The notes under the pieces: model-generated
The model's input: the letters and a program-made list of their open reading frames with translations, nothing else
What the model was told of the DNA's origin: nothing
Databases searched by the model: none
Assembly: GCF_040372805.1 (NCBI RefSeq)
Contig: NZ_BAABWJ010000003.1
Span: 186,001 to 250,000 of the forward strand
Length of the DNA: 64,000 nt
Direction of reading: 5' to 3'
Origin: Pseudoteredinibacter isoporae_A
GTDB lineage: Bacteria; Pseudomonadota; Gammaproteobacteria; Pseudomonadales; Cellvibrionaceae
Position numbers and translations under genes: made by a program
Shown here: positions 31,513-40,819 of the stretch, piece by piece
Numbering within the stretch: position 1 is the stretch's first letter
How the letters are laid out: each line of letters begins with the position of its first letter

Positions 31513-32916
31513 ATGACCACTATGAATTGTTTACGCTCACTGTTTTTCAGCTTTTGCTTTATTGTTTCGTGCAGTTTCAGCCCGAACCTACTGGCGAACG
31601 AAAATTGGAGTGCTACGGACAGTGGGCAACCCCTGTTCTCCATGAAAGGTTCGAATACCATCGGCGCTAGCCTGGGGCCAAATCTGGCAAAGCTCTACCT
31701 GGAGCACAATGGTGTAGAAAACGTGCGTATTCTACCGAGTCGCGTAGAAAATGAATATAAAATTAGTGGCGACCTCAATGGCCGTGAAGTCTTCATCGAT
31801 ATCGCCGCTCATGGTTCCAGCACAGGCTTTCGAGCCCTGCACAGCAGTAGCGCAGATATCGCCATGTCTTCTCGCCCGATTAAGGGCAAAGAGGTCAAAA
31901 AGCTTCTCGAACTGGGTGATATGCTCGACCTGAAAGCCGAGCATGTTATCGCCATCGATGGCATTGCAGTGGTGGTGAACCCAGATAACCCCATCAAAAA
32001 GCTGAGCGTACAACAAATCGCCAAGGTGTTTTCGGGTCAAATCAATGACTGGAGCCAACTCAGTGAGCAGTACAATGGCCCCATCAACATCTACGCACGT
32101 GATAACAACTCGGGCACTTGGGATACCTTTAAAAACCTCGTCTTGGGTAAAAAGCTTCCTTTGGCCGAATCCGCCAAACGATTTGAGTCGAACGATCTGT
32201 TATCCGATACAGTGACCAATGACCCGAAAGGCATCGGTTTTGTGGGCTTGGCCTCGGTTCGACAAGCCAAGCCTTTATCAGTGTCCGACGATAACACTAC
32301 GGCTCTACAACCCCTGCATATGACGGTTGCGACAGAAGACTACCCTCTGGCTCGCCGCCTCCATCTGTATACTGCACCTTCCGGTAACCCGGATGCTGTC
32401 AGTGACTTTCTGACGTTTGTGCACGGACGTTCCGGTCAGGAAGTGGTCGAACAGGTGGGATTTATCTCTCAGAACCCGGTTGCCGTGAAAAGTCAGGAGC
32501 AACGTCAAGGACCATCCAAGTACCTGGAAATGACTCGTCAAGGCAAACGCCTGAGTCTGAATTTCCGCTTCAAACCCAGCAGTGCCTCACTGGACAATAA
32601 AGCGCGACAGGACATCGTACGCCTGAGTCAGTTTTTGCAACGTAAAGAGAACCGCAATATGCGTTTGCTATTGATTGGCTTTGGGGATGAAAAACAGAGC
32701 CAGAGTCGCTCTCATATTCTGTCCAAGCTACGCGCATCAGCAGTCAAATCAGCACTGCGTCGCGAAGGCATCAGCACCCTGCCCGTTGCAGGTTTTGGTG
32801 CCTACAAACCCGTCGCGACCAACAGCGGTTCGAAACGCGTCAAGAATCGTCGTGTCGAGGTGTGGTTAATTCCCGAGACCGATGACAACATTGAATTGAG
32901 CCTGGCCCAACGCTAA
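31513..32916 (+). CDS. PstS-like substrate-binding protein fused to an OmpA peptidoglycan-binding domain
   Basis: A 467-residue exported protein: signal peptide (FFSFCFIVSCSFSPNLLA), a complete PstS-like phosphate-type binding domain (residues about 35-310) with FSMKGSNTIGASLGPNLAK and ARDNNSGTWDTFKNLVLG, then a linker and an OmpA-C domain (about 335-455) with LNFRFKPSSASLDNKARQDI, LIGFGDE and KRVKNRRVEVWLI. The OmpA part would tether the binding domain to peptidoglycan in the periplasm. No pst transporter genes are nearby. An upstream Pho box fits phosphate regulation. Either of two near ATGs (31513, 31522) may be used. Confidence 0.88.
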   Translation: MTTMNCLRSLFFSFCFIVSCSFSPNLLANENWSATDSGQPLFSMKGSNTIGASLGPNLAKLYLEHNGVENVRILPSRVENEYKISGDLNGREVFIDIAAHGSSTGFRALHSSSADIAMSSRPIKGKEVKKLLELGDMLDLKAEHVIAIDGIAVVVNPDNPIKKLSVQQIAKVFSGQINDWSQLSEQYNGPINIYARDNNSGTWDTFKNLVLGKKLPLAESAKRFESNDLLSDTVTNDPKGIGFVGLASVRQAKPLSVSDDNTTALQPLHMTVATEDYPLARRLHLYTAPSGNPDAVSDFLTFVHGRSGQEVVEQVGFISQNPVAVKSQEQRQGPSKYLEMTRQGKRLSLNFRFKPSSASLDNKARQDIVRLSQFLQRKENRNMRLLLIGFGDEKQSQSRSHILSKLRASAVKSALRREGISTLPVAGFGAYKPVATNSGSKRVKNRRVEVWLIPETDDNIELSLAQR

Positions 32917-32939
32917 CCGCACTGGGCCCAATCAAAAAA

Positions 32940-34205
32940 CTAGTCAAACAACCCTTTAACTTCGAGAATTTTCTGCTTGGCCTGCTGCAAAATATCCAAG
33001 GAAGTTTCGGGTGAATAACTTTCCTTCAGCGGTAAATGTTTTACGGCCGGCACATCGGTCAAACGCGCCATCGGCAGAGGGATTCGATTGTTCAGGTAGC
33101 GGTGCAGCTTAGCCACCTGGATCAGGTCACACAAATCCGCGGCATCGTTCTGATCCCGTTGCCAGTTCTCCGCGTCCCGGGCGACATCAATATATTGATC
33201 AGCGATTTGCCACTTACGTAAAATTTCCGCACCAACATCGGCTTTAAATCGGCTCAATACACGATTGATGTCATCACCTTCTTTCAACAAATCACCCTGA
33301 GTCAGGAACAAGCCCAGCAGGCCCACAACACCAATATCGTGTAACAAACCTGCCAACAAGGCCTCTTCCGAAGAATAAGACGGCGCGACCAGCATATCGC
33401 GAATCACGATGGCGAGCGCGGCCACTTCCAGACTTTCTATCCAGCTCTCCCGAAGTTTGGCGCGCAGCAGCTTACTTTCGCTATTGAACAGATCCCGTAA
33501 CGCAAAACCCATCACCAGCTGTCGTGTCGCAGCGAGACCAAGGCGGACAATCGCATCGCGAATGGTTTCACATCGACCTAACGAACCGTACAAGGAGCTG
33601 TTGGCAATACGCAGCAACTTGGCAGCAATGGCAGGATCAGTGTTCACCAAATCCGCGACTGAATCCGCACTGGCCAGGTCCGACTCCACCAACTCCCCGA
33701 TGCGAATGGCGACCTGGGGAAGACTGGGCAATTTAAGCTCATCACTGTCGAGCGCCTGTTGAACACTTTCCAGCAGATCATGCTCATCGGCATCACTTTC
33801 GTCGAGTTCATCAACACCGTAATCCAGTACGCTGGCACCAAGATAATCGGGTTTGTCAGCACGCGCACGTGGGCTTTCGTAATCGAAGGATTTCACAATC
33901 AACACCTCGGCCAGCTCCATGGCCGATACCGTGTATTGTCGGGGTCTCAACTTGGACACCTGGCGATAGGCCATCGGGTCGTCTTTATCGAAAACTCGGG
34001 TCTTTTGATCGGCTGACACCAGACGCAGGCTGCCACTTAATAAAAAGTAATCCAGCTCATCTCGGTCTCCCACATGAAACAGGATTTCCCCCGAGCGAAG
34101 AATACGGCGCTGGCTGTGGTTACTCACAATCGCCAGCTGATCTTGGCTCATGGTGTTAAATGGCTCGAACAGCTGCAGCTCAGATATTTCAATTTCGTTG
34201 GACAT
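32940..34205 (-). CDS. HDOD-domain protein with N-terminal cNMP-binding-like domain
   Basis: A 421-residue cytoplasmic protein. The N-terminal 120 residues have the jelly-roll pattern of cyclic nucleotide-binding domains (ILRSGEILFHVGDRDELDYF, then LLSGSLRLVSADQKT), but the phosphate-binding cassette FGE-RSA is missing, so nucleotide binding is doubtful. The HDOD domain starts LKLPSLPQVAIRIGELVESD, continues DPAIAAKLLRIANSSLYG and ends LAGLLHDIGVVGLLGLF. HDOD proteins are scaffolds in stress and motility signalling. It is divergent from the lipoprotein gene. Confidence 0.85.
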   Translation of the reverse strand: MSNEIEISELQLFEPFNTMSQDQLAIVSNHSQRRILRSGEILFHVGDRDELDYFLLSGSLRLVSADQKTRVFDKDDPMAYRQVSKLRPRQYTVSAMELAEVLIVKSFDYESPRARADKPDYLGASVLDYGVDELDESDADEHDLLESVQQALDSDELKLPSLPQVAIRIGELVESDLASADSVADLVNTDPAIAAKLLRIANSSLYGSLGRCETIRDAIVRLGLAATRQLVMGFALRDLFNSESKLLRAKLRESWIESLEVAALAIVIRDMLVAPSYSSEEALLAGLLHDIGVVGLLGLFLTQGDLLKEGDDINRVLSRFKADVGAEILRKWQIADQYIDVARDAENWQRDQNDAADLCDLIQVAKLHRYLNNRIPLPMARLTDVPAVKHLPLKESYSPETSLDILQQAKQKILEVKGLFD

Positions 34206-34324
34206 ATAACCGTTTATCAGATTCTAACTTCTCACTTACATAGCGGCCCCAAAAGCGATAGCTTAAGCCCGAAATGTGGCCTGCATTTAATATAGACCAG
34301 CAATTGATGGTATTCCCGAATTAG

Positions 34325-34342
34325 AGCCCCTATGATGGGGCT
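34325..34342. repeat. hairpin in the leader of the leucine-rich lipoprotein
   Basis: AGCCCC-TATGAT-GGGGCT is a perfect 6-bp stem with a 6-nt loop, followed by TGATTGATT rather than a T-run. It lies 24 nt before the start codon. Confidence 0.3.
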
Positions 34343-34366
34343 TGATTGATTAGACTGGAGTTTTCA

Positions 34367-34816
34367 ATGGCACTTAAAGCAACATTTTTGCGCACCTCTT
34401 TTATTCTGGGCCTGTGCGCCGGATTGGCGGCTTGCGATGGCTATCGCTTGAGCATCAATGAACAAGCCATTGGACCGCAACCCGACATCTTTAAAGCCTA
34501 CGATATTCCTGATAAGAACCTGCGCCAATGCGTGAGTAGAAAGCTTCAGGACGAAAGCGTTCAACACGCCGGCCAACTGGATTATCTCAATTGCAGCCAT
34601 GAAAAAATCAGCGACCTAACGGGATTGGCCGTTTTTGTCAGCCTGGCTCAAATTGATCTGTCAGCAAACAGCATTAAGGATCCAAGCGAACTGGGGCAAA
34701 TCAGCCAACTGAAGCTTGTCAAACTGAGTGACAATCCCGGTCTGGATTGTTCTCGAGTCAACGCCTTACGATTGCAAAAAGGAATGAAGATAGAAGCGAA
34801 GCAGTGCCCTGAGTAG
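34367..34816 (+). CDS. lipoprotein with a short leucine-rich repeat region
   Basis: A 149-residue lipoprotein. The signal peptide ends in the lipobox LAAC, giving an acylated cysteine followed by DGY. The mature part contains two or three leucine-rich units (LDYLNCSHEKISDLTGLAVF, then LAQIDLSANSIKDPSELGQI and LKLVKLSDNPGLD) closed by CSRVNAL. The ribosome site TGGAG before the ATG at 34367 overrides an upstream in-frame start at 34346. Function unknown; outer-membrane display is inferred because no inner-membrane retention residue (Asp+2) rule is clear: the +2 residue is aspartate, which could instead hold it in the inner membrane. Confidence 0.75.
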   Translation: MALKATFLRTSFILGLCAGLAACDGYRLSINEQAIGPQPDIFKAYDIPDKNLRQCVSRKLQDESVQHAGQLDYLNCSHEKISDLTGLAVFVSLAQIDLSANSIKDPSELGQISQLKLVKLSDNPGLDCSRVNALRLQKGMKIEAKQCPE

Positions 34817-34821
34817 GCAGC

Positions 34822-35097
34822 TTATTGAGGAGCAAACATGAGCCCGACAACATTGCGATGATGATGCATGACTCGCATATCGGTGGGCTCACTGTTAATA
34901 CTACCCACCAGCTTTTTAAAACGCACCTGCACCACGGTACCCACCGGCGGTAGCGGTTGATTTTCAATTAATACAGAAGCCCCGCCATCGGAAATATCTC
35001 TTGCGAAGCCGATAATTGTACCGAAAGCTGGATGTGTAATTTCGACGCGAATGGAAGTCGGTTTTCGCTCAAAACGACGGCGATCATCCCCGGTCAT
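34822..35097 (-). CDS. PilZ domain protein
   Basis: A 91-residue single PilZ domain. The N-terminal arginine motif is DRRRFERKP and the second motif DISDGGASV (D/NxSxxG pattern) follows, both needed for c-di-GMP binding. The strand VRFKKLVGSINSEPTDMRVM and the ending VVGLMFAPQ complete the barrel. It is convergent with the lipoprotein, 5 nt apart. A cytoplasmic c-di-GMP receptor is inferred; the partner is unknown. Confidence 0.85.
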   Translation of the reverse strand: MTGDDRRRFERKPTSIRVEITHPAFGTIIGFARDISDGGASVLIENQPLPPVGTVVQVRFKKLVGSINSEPTDMRVMHHHRNVVGLMFAPQ

Positions 35098-35313
35098 AGC
35101 ATCCCCTGATTTAACACCTTATTCTGTATTAGTCACTGCGCGCGCCAAGGCCGAACTGCTGCTGAAGCGCGTCCCTTGCCAGCATGTTCCTGAAGTATAA
35201 GATTTTCTGTCCAGTGAAACCAGATAAAAGACCGGTTTCACTCACTTGGCTCGCCCTTCAGTTATGCACAGTTTCTGTGGATAAACCTGTTCACTACTTT
35301 GGCGTGTTTGTCA

Positions 35314-35335
35314 GCCCCCTTTAAATATAGGGGGC
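35314..35335. repeat. inverted repeat downstream of ydbL
   Basis: GCCCCCT and AGGGGGC form a perfect 7-bp stem around an 8-nt AT-rich loop. There is no T-run on the minus strand, so a terminator role is only possible. It is the one structure seen in the 281-nt gap between the PilZ gene and ydbL. Confidence 0.35.
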
Positions 35336-35378
35336 GTAGGGAATCTGCGCAAACATTGAACAGACAAATGGAAAGGGC

Positions 35379-35702
35379 TTATTTTTTTATCCACTGGCCA
35401 TTGGCCGCCTGGATATAGTTGCCTTTTGAGGTTTTTTCATAGGCTCGTTGTGCAAAACGTTTGGCGACCTGATCCAGGGTGGCGCCCGTTTTGCCGACCG
35501 TTTGGCGAAACTTGTCACGGCGTTTGTTGTTCACGCTTTTCACCAGAGCTTTCACTTCGGCCGAGGCTGGTTTTACCACATAACCCAGATAACCATCGTT
35601 GCGCTCACCGATGAGTCCTTTGGTTTTTGCGCTGGCCAGATCGATAGCGAAGGCCTGGGCAGTAAACGCGGTTATCAATAAAGCCGTCAGTAATCTTTTC
35701 AT
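35379..35702 (-). CDS. ydbL: YdbL family (DUF1318) periplasmic protein
   Basis: A 107-residue exported protein. Signal peptide RLLTALLITAFTAQAFAID, then KTKGLIGERNDGYLGYVVKP, NNKRRDKFRQ and GNYIQAANGQWIKK, the DUF1318 pattern. The frame is open another 28 codons upstream, but a GGGGA site before the internal ATG and the signal peptide set the start. It is the last gene of ydbH-ynbE-ydbL. In E. coli YdbL modulates the YdbH-YnbE lipid-transport system. Confidence 0.88.
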   Translation of the reverse strand: MKRLLTALLITAFTAQAFAIDLASAKTKGLIGERNDGYLGYVVKPASAEVKALVKSVNNKRRDKFRQTVGKTGATLDQVAKRFAQRAYEKTSKGNYIQAANGQWIKK

Positions 35703-35712
35703 GGAATCCCCC

Positions 35713-35898
35713 TTAGAACAGTCCACTATCTTCTTCAAACATGCCATCAAGCTCTTTATCGACCTTGACTTTGATTTCGTGCTCAATCTTCACATTGAGA
35801 TTAATTTCAATTGGCTTATCGGGAACCGCTACCTGTACTGTCGGTGTACATGCAGACAATCCCAATGCGACAACGAAAACAAACAGGATATTTTTCAT
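35713..35898 (-). CDS. ynbE: YnbE family outer-membrane lipoprotein
   Basis: A 61-residue lipoprotein with lipobox LSAC and a short, strand-rich mature part (PIEINLNVKIEHEIKVKVDK). In E. coli, YnbE forms an intermembrane bridge with the C-terminus of YdbH to carry phospholipids toward the outer membrane. It lies 10 nt before ydbL, with ydbH 89 nt upstream, so the three are probably one operon. Confidence 0.88.
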   Translation of the reverse strand: MKNILFVFVVALGLSACTPTVQVAVPDKPIEINLNVKIEHEIKVKVDKELDGMFEEDSGLF

Positions 35899-35987
35899 TC
35901 ATTGACCCCATAGAGATGGTGATAATTTCCTTGTAAATAATACATCACCCTCAGGTGACGCCTTTTATACACCGTTGTGTAGCTACC

Positions 35988-38567
35988 TTACTGATCAAGT
36001 TTCTCGCTGATCACGTCCGTAATAATACGACCCGCCTGCAAACTCTTCATCAGGTTTGGAACATTGTCACTGATGTTCAAATTCAAGTTTACCTGACGAC
36101 CATTTTGGAAGTCCGGATTATGTCCCTTCAGCGCAACGGCCATTTGCAGATAACCGCTGTCATCATACTCTACATCCGCGGTGAGATGCTCGTATTGGTA
36201 ATTACTTAAAGCTTCAGACACCATTTCCATCAAAGGGTTTCCACTGTCGGATAAACCCTCATAGCGTATATAGCCTGGCTCGGTTGCCGCCAATTTGCCT
36301 TGCTCAATATGAAGCTTATTGGCACGTATCGCCACGGGCAGTTCGCCGCTCAGATTAGCCGTCGCATCCAGCCCCGCATAATCCGCAGCGCGCAACAGAC
36401 TTTCCAATCGAATGGCCTTGATGTTAAGCAACGAGACCTCGCTTTCCCACAACCCCTCTCGCTGGTTTAATTCCAACCTTGGCGATTCCACTCGCCCATC
36501 AAGTAAGTCCGCCTTAAAACCTTCAATCACGACACCTGAGTCGCTGTTCAATGTGAAGTTCATGGCAACATCTTCGACCGCTAAACCAATATCAAGACTG
36601 CCAAGGTCCATTTGGCCTTTGACCTGCAATCCCGCGGTGGAAGCAATCGACCAGTCATGACTGATGGATAATTCCACAAACCCAATGTCGTCATAGACCC
36701 CGCCAATATGAGTCAGCGCCTGCTTGCCCCTGGCCTCCCAGCTCAGCGCATCGCCCAACTGCCAGGACAACTCACCACCGCCCGTTAATTCTCCCGACAA
36801 GGCGTTAACCTCCAGTGGCCAGCGACCAAATCGTTTCTCCAGACTACTCACCGGGCTGAACGGGGCGAATTGCCATTGCCACAGCAAATCACCACCCGGC
36901 TTTACTGCGCCGCCATCGTGCCGCCCTGTAAACGTCAACAGTGGTTCAGCCAAATCCGTCAACACATCCCCAGAGAACGCCACGCGTCCTGCTTTTAATG
37001 CAACTTTGCCCTGCCCAAGAATACCCGCCAGCTGAAAACCCGATGCCTGGATCATGTGCGCATTGAGTCGCCACTCCAGATCTGCAGTCATCCGTTCGGA
37101 TTTTTCCACGAGAATACGTTCAAGGTTAACCGTCAAGGTTTTGATGTCGGCATTTTCATCGGCGGCGACTTGATCGACCACAATATCCAGTGTCGGTACA
37201 TTCAACTGAATGCGGGGTGAACTGTCAGAGAGAACGAGGCTGGCGGTCATCTCATCAATCGACAAGCCAAGTGCACTCAGCCGATTGTTGCCAAAACGAA
37301 TAGCCTCCACATGTGCGTTTGATTGTCCGACCAAGGAGGCCGTTTTTTCAGACACATCCAGATTCAACTCACCGCGCCATTGCCAACTTCGTAACACCGC
37401 TTCCAGCTCGGGCAAGGTGATTATTTTTTCCAGGGCTCGTACATTCAGTGCTTGGGAATCAATCGAGAATTCAAACGCACAAGGGCCAGAATGACAGGCC
37501 GTTTTCCCTTCGAGCTGAACATGATGCTGCCCCCAATCTGGGGCATCCAAATCGAGGGTCAACGTGCCCATTTCAATCTGTGCCTGTTGATCACGCCATT
37601 CGAGTCGGGTGCGCTCGGGCATATTTAGGATCAATGGAAAGCGCAGACCGTCATAATTGATATCAACCCCTTGGTCCGCAAATGCATTCAGATTGGCCGT
37701 CGCCGAAATAAGATTCATGTTGGAGCCGATACTGAGCTGCCCTTCAGCATGGAGGTTGTCGCCGTCCAGTTTGATATCCAAAGGCATTGCCTGAATTTCC
37801 TGCACAATGGCCAGCAGCGCTTTATTTGACCATTCTGCTTGCCATTGGACATCCCAGGCCTGATTTGCCCCGGTACTGCTCCCGTTCAAGCGCATGGTGA
37901 GTGCCTCTCGCAATTGGGACTCAAGTTCAAAAGAAAGGCGGTCGTTCTGCGAGGCAACATTCAACTCAGTGGAAAATGCAATCGCGGTGTCGGAAAACTC
38001 GGGCAAGTCGGCGCGGCCTGACAGGCGGATACGATCACGCTCCTGATGTTGCCACTGTGCTCGTCCCTGAAAATGATTCTGCCCTTGCTGAAGCTTGAGG
38101 TGTTCGATGGTCAGCTCGAAGGCTTGAATCTCCCCCAATTTTTGCAATTCCTGATAGGGGTTGAATGGAGCAGTTGCTTCGCCTTGTGTTTCAGCCTCTC
38201 CAGATGCGGCCAAAGGAGCTTCATTCACTATGGATAAGTGCCCAATGTTTATGGTTTCCGGCCAAAGTGCCCAAGCTGGCAGCCGTATGGTCAGCTGCTC
38301 ACTGCGAACCTGCTGGCTCTGCCAATCCATGGAAAACTGGGCGCTGGAAAACACCCAGCTTGTGTTCTCTCGGGAAAATGAAAAAGGGGCGTAACGCAAT
38401 TTCGTGATATCGGTTTGCCAGTGTTGCAATACCGATGCAGTCCAATCACTGCGCTGGGTCACAGCATAGAGCGCGAAGAGCACTATGAGAACGATCACAA
38501 AACACAATAGACCGACGGTCTTTAACAGTTTTCTCAAGAGGCTGGATGGGCGTACAACTGAGCTCAT
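35988..38567 (-). CDS. ydbH: YdbH, AsmA-like intermembrane lipid-transport protein
   Basis: An 859-residue protein anchored by one N-terminal helix (VGLLCFVIVLIVLFALYAV), with a long periplasmic part of repeating beta-strands typical of the YdbH/TamB/YhdP family. The C-terminal RYEGLSDSGNPLMEMVSEAL and HNPDFQNGRQVNLNLNISDN are the conserved block. The AGGAGG site lies 7 nt before the ATG at 38567 and only 1 nt before the preceding ATG (38573), so 38567 is used. With ynbE and ydbL it forms the predicted lipid bridge. Confidence 0.88.
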   Translation of the reverse strand: MSSVVRPSSLLRKLLKTVGLLCFVIVLIVLFALYAVTQRSDWTASVLQHWQTDITKLRYAPFSFSRENTSWVFSSAQFSMDWQSQQVRSEQLTIRLPAWALWPETINIGHLSIVNEAPLAASGEAETQGEATAPFNPYQELQKLGEIQAFELTIEHLKLQQGQNHFQGRAQWQHQERDRIRLSGRADLPEFSDTAIAFSTELNVASQNDRLSFELESQLREALTMRLNGSSTGANQAWDVQWQAEWSNKALLAIVQEIQAMPLDIKLDGDNLHAEGQLSIGSNMNLISATANLNAFADQGVDINYDGLRFPLILNMPERTRLEWRDQQAQIEMGTLTLDLDAPDWGQHHVQLEGKTACHSGPCAFEFSIDSQALNVRALEKIITLPELEAVLRSWQWRGELNLDVSEKTASLVGQSNAHVEAIRFGNNRLSALGLSIDEMTASLVLSDSSPRIQLNVPTLDIVVDQVAADENADIKTLTVNLERILVEKSERMTADLEWRLNAHMIQASGFQLAGILGQGKVALKAGRVAFSGDVLTDLAEPLLTFTGRHDGGAVKPGGDLLWQWQFAPFSPVSSLEKRFGRWPLEVNALSGELTGGGELSWQLGDALSWEARGKQALTHIGGVYDDIGFVELSISHDWSIASTAGLQVKGQMDLGSLDIGLAVEDVAMNFTLNSDSGVVIEGFKADLLDGRVESPRLELNQREGLWESEVSLLNIKAIRLESLLRAADYAGLDATANLSGELPVAIRANKLHIEQGKLAATEPGYIRYEGLSDSGNPLMEMVSEALSNYQYEHLTADVEYDDSGYLQMAVALKGHNPDFQNGRQVNLNLNISDNVPNLMKSLQAGRIITDVISEKLDQ

Positions 38568-38655
38568 TCGCATTCCTCCTCTAATCCCTGTTATCGAAAG
38601 GCTCGGGCCGAGTTGTACCTCATGCCGAGCTGCCCATCAAGCGTATCGAACCACG

Positions 38656-39462
38656 CTATTTGGATTGGGCTACCGCCGCGGCAGGTTCGGCCGGTGTTGC
38701 ACGTTTAGTCATTGTTACCCAATCAAAGCCGGCATCTTGGGTAGCGTATTGAATGTCTTCCAATTGCTCACTGATGCTCTGAAACACGTCCTGCACTTTA
38801 CTTACCGCATTGTTTTTTTCGCTGATGTGAGCGATGACCAACTGCTTCAATCGATCTAAATCCAATGATTGTACAAAACGCAACGCCTGCTGATTATTCA
38901 GATGTCCCCAGGGACCACCTACACGATCTTTCAGAGACATGGGATAAGGGCCCATCGCCAGCATCATGGAATCATGGTTCGCTTCCAGCAGTAAGGCGTC
39001 ACAATGTTGATAGCACTTTTCGACATGCGCACTGACATTACCCAAATCGGTCAATACTCCCAAGCGCATGTCTTCAAAAGTAAAAATAAACTGCGCGGGC
39101 TCACGGGCATCATGAGGGACAGCAACCGGCTCGATATCTATATCGCCTACGCTAAAGGACTGATAGTTTTCAATCAAATGAAGCTTGGGGAGTTTGCCGA
39201 GATCTCTTGCCCGAAAAGTGCCCGGTGTCATATAGGTAGGCAAATCGTAGCGTCGCGCGAAGGCCGGAACCCCCTTCAAGTGATCACTGTGCTCGTGGGT
39301 CACAACAATCGCATCGAGGTCTTTGGGCATCAGCCCAAGCAAATCGAGGCGTCGTTCGGTTTCTTTGATGGTGAAACCGCAATCCATCAAAACACAGCTG
39401 TTGCCGGCTTGGATCACCGTGGCATTGCCACGGCTTCCACTGCCGAGAGATGCAAACCTCAC
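38656..39462 (-). CDS. MBL-fold metallo-hydrolase, YycJ/WalJ type
   Basis: A 268-residue metallo-beta-lactamase-fold protein. The start GTG-RFASLGSGSRGNATVIQ is the family signature; the metal site is VVTHEHSDHLKGV, with FTFEDMRLGVLTDLGNVSAH and LLLEANHDSMML further on and VIAHISEKNNA near the end. YycJ relatives are implicated in DNA repair nuclease activity, but the role here is uncertain. GGAG precedes the GTG. It follows bamC by 13 nt and is probably part of the dapA-bamC unit. Confidence 0.87.
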   Translation of the reverse strand: MRFASLGSGSRGNATVIQAGNSCVLMDCGFTIKETERRLDLLGLMPKDLDAIVVTHEHSDHLKGVPAFARRYDLPTYMTPGTFRARDLGKLPKLHLIENYQSFSVGDIDIEPVAVPHDAREPAQFIFTFEDMRLGVLTDLGNVSAHVEKCYQHCDALLLEANHDSMMLAMGPYPMSLKDRVGGPWGHLNNQQALRFVQSLDLDRLKQLVIAHISEKNNAVSKVQDVFQSISEQLEDIQYATQDAGFDWVTMTKRATPAEPAAAVAQSK

Positions 39463-39475
39463 ATCAGCTCCAGCA

Positions 39476-40699
39476 TTAAATCAGATTACGACGAATGTGT
39501 TTCAGGAGATCTCTAGCTTCATTGCGCGGCAGGCGGTGACCATACGCATCGCGAATATGCACCTGCAAATCGTTATCCTGACCCGCGATAATGAGCAGAT
39601 AACCCGGCACGTCTTCCAGCTTGCGAGCTTCGTCGGAGAGTTCCAATTTCGGGAACAACGCGGCAACATCCGCCTCTTGCAATGGCAGATTGCTCAGAAT
39701 TTCGTTCAGGGTGTAAGGCGATTTAGCGGCAATCTCTTCCGTCACCGGAATTTCCGTTTCGTCGTCATCGCTGCCAAAACTGAACAAGCGAGAGAAGAAC
39801 CCTTCATCTTCGGCATCAGCCTTGGTTTGACCAAAGTTGATGTAGTACACACCAGTATTGGCGTTCTCGTCGTAACGCACCATTCCCTGTTGAGTCACCG
39901 CATGTCCTAGCGTCGCCCAGGCACGAGTCAAGCCCAATGCCATGCTCAACACAGGCTCGCGATCGATATCAACAATGGCGATTTTGGCGCCCCCACCGAT
40001 GGTCTGTGCCAGCAGCGATGTCGCCCCCCCAGAATCCCCTTGAGCAGCGAGGTTGGCAGCCAGTTCATCAACCAGCCAGGCTTCACGCTCGGCATTGATA
40101 GAACGTTTGGGCCAATTCACTTGTCCATCGCCCTTCACTTCAGAAGGAACGCTCAAGTGCAGAATATGAATTTCAGTGCTGTCAGGTTGAACACCCTGCT
40201 CCATCTGAATTCGGTAACGGTCTTTCGTATCAGTCGATTCTTTAAACTGCAACCAACCTGTTTCGATCACCCCGTTAATGGCATCGGTGTACACCACGCG
40301 CAGGCCGTTGCTGCCCAGGAAGTGGCGTACCTTGGGCCAGATTTCACTTGGAGGTAAACCGGCCAGAATCCAGCGACGATCCGCCAGTTTCTGAATTTTG
40401 ACATGCTCACCGAATGCACTGGCACCCAGAGGTAATGGGCGGGGCACGGCAAAATCAAGAGCCGTGATTTCTTCATCCTCTTCGGCGTTCACTTTCGCCA
40501 CAGGCGGAATCACATACAGTTCCTGAGTCGACGCTTGATCCACCTGCTCAGGCATTTTCATGGCCGGGATTTCTACCGCTTCCTGATAGTCCTTCGCGCG
40601 ATCACGAAACATTCCCTCATCCCCGGTGATGTAACTACAGCCATTGATAGCTACGATAGCCGCCGCCATTAACAGGGGCTTAAAGGGTCTTGTATACAT
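39476..40699 (-). CDS. bamC: outer membrane protein assembly factor BamC
   Basis: A 407-residue lipoprotein of the BAM complex. The lipobox INGCSY follows an N-terminal signal helix; next is an unstructured segment (YQEAVEIPAMKMP ... ELYVIPP), the stretch that contacts BamD, then two helix-grip domains (RWILAGLPPSEIWPKVRHF and VLSMALGLTRAWATLGHAVT). It is a little longer than E. coli BamC (344 aa). The frame is open 7 codons upstream of the ATG at 40699, which is used because of the lipoprotein signal. The dapA-bamC order is the usual one. Confidence 0.9.
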   Translation of the reverse strand: MYTRPFKPLLMAAAIVAINGCSYITGDEGMFRDRAKDYQEAVEIPAMKMPEQVDQASTQELYVIPPVAKVNAEEDEEITALDFAVPRPLPLGASAFGEHVKIQKLADRRWILAGLPPSEIWPKVRHFLGSNGLRVVYTDAINGVIETGWLQFKESTDTKDRYRIQMEQGVQPDSTEIHILHLSVPSEVKGDGQVNWPKRSINAEREAWLVDELAANLAAQGDSGGATSLLAQTIGGGAKIAIVDIDREPVLSMALGLTRAWATLGHAVTQQGMVRYDENANTGVYYINFGQTKADAEDEGFFSRLFSFGSDDDETEIPVTEEIAAKSPYTLNEILSNLPLQEADVAALFPKLELSDEARKLEDVPGYLLIIAGQDNDLQVHIRDAYGHRLPRNEARDLLKHIRRNLI

Positions 40700-40819
40700 G
40701 ATTACCTGCTTATCTTTCATTAGGGGCCTATAACAAGGCGCTTATTGTTCTATTCGCTGTACTGTGTGAGCTGAAACGTTCAGCCAAGTGGCTCCATCAT
40801 TCAAAGCCACCTTAAAAAC

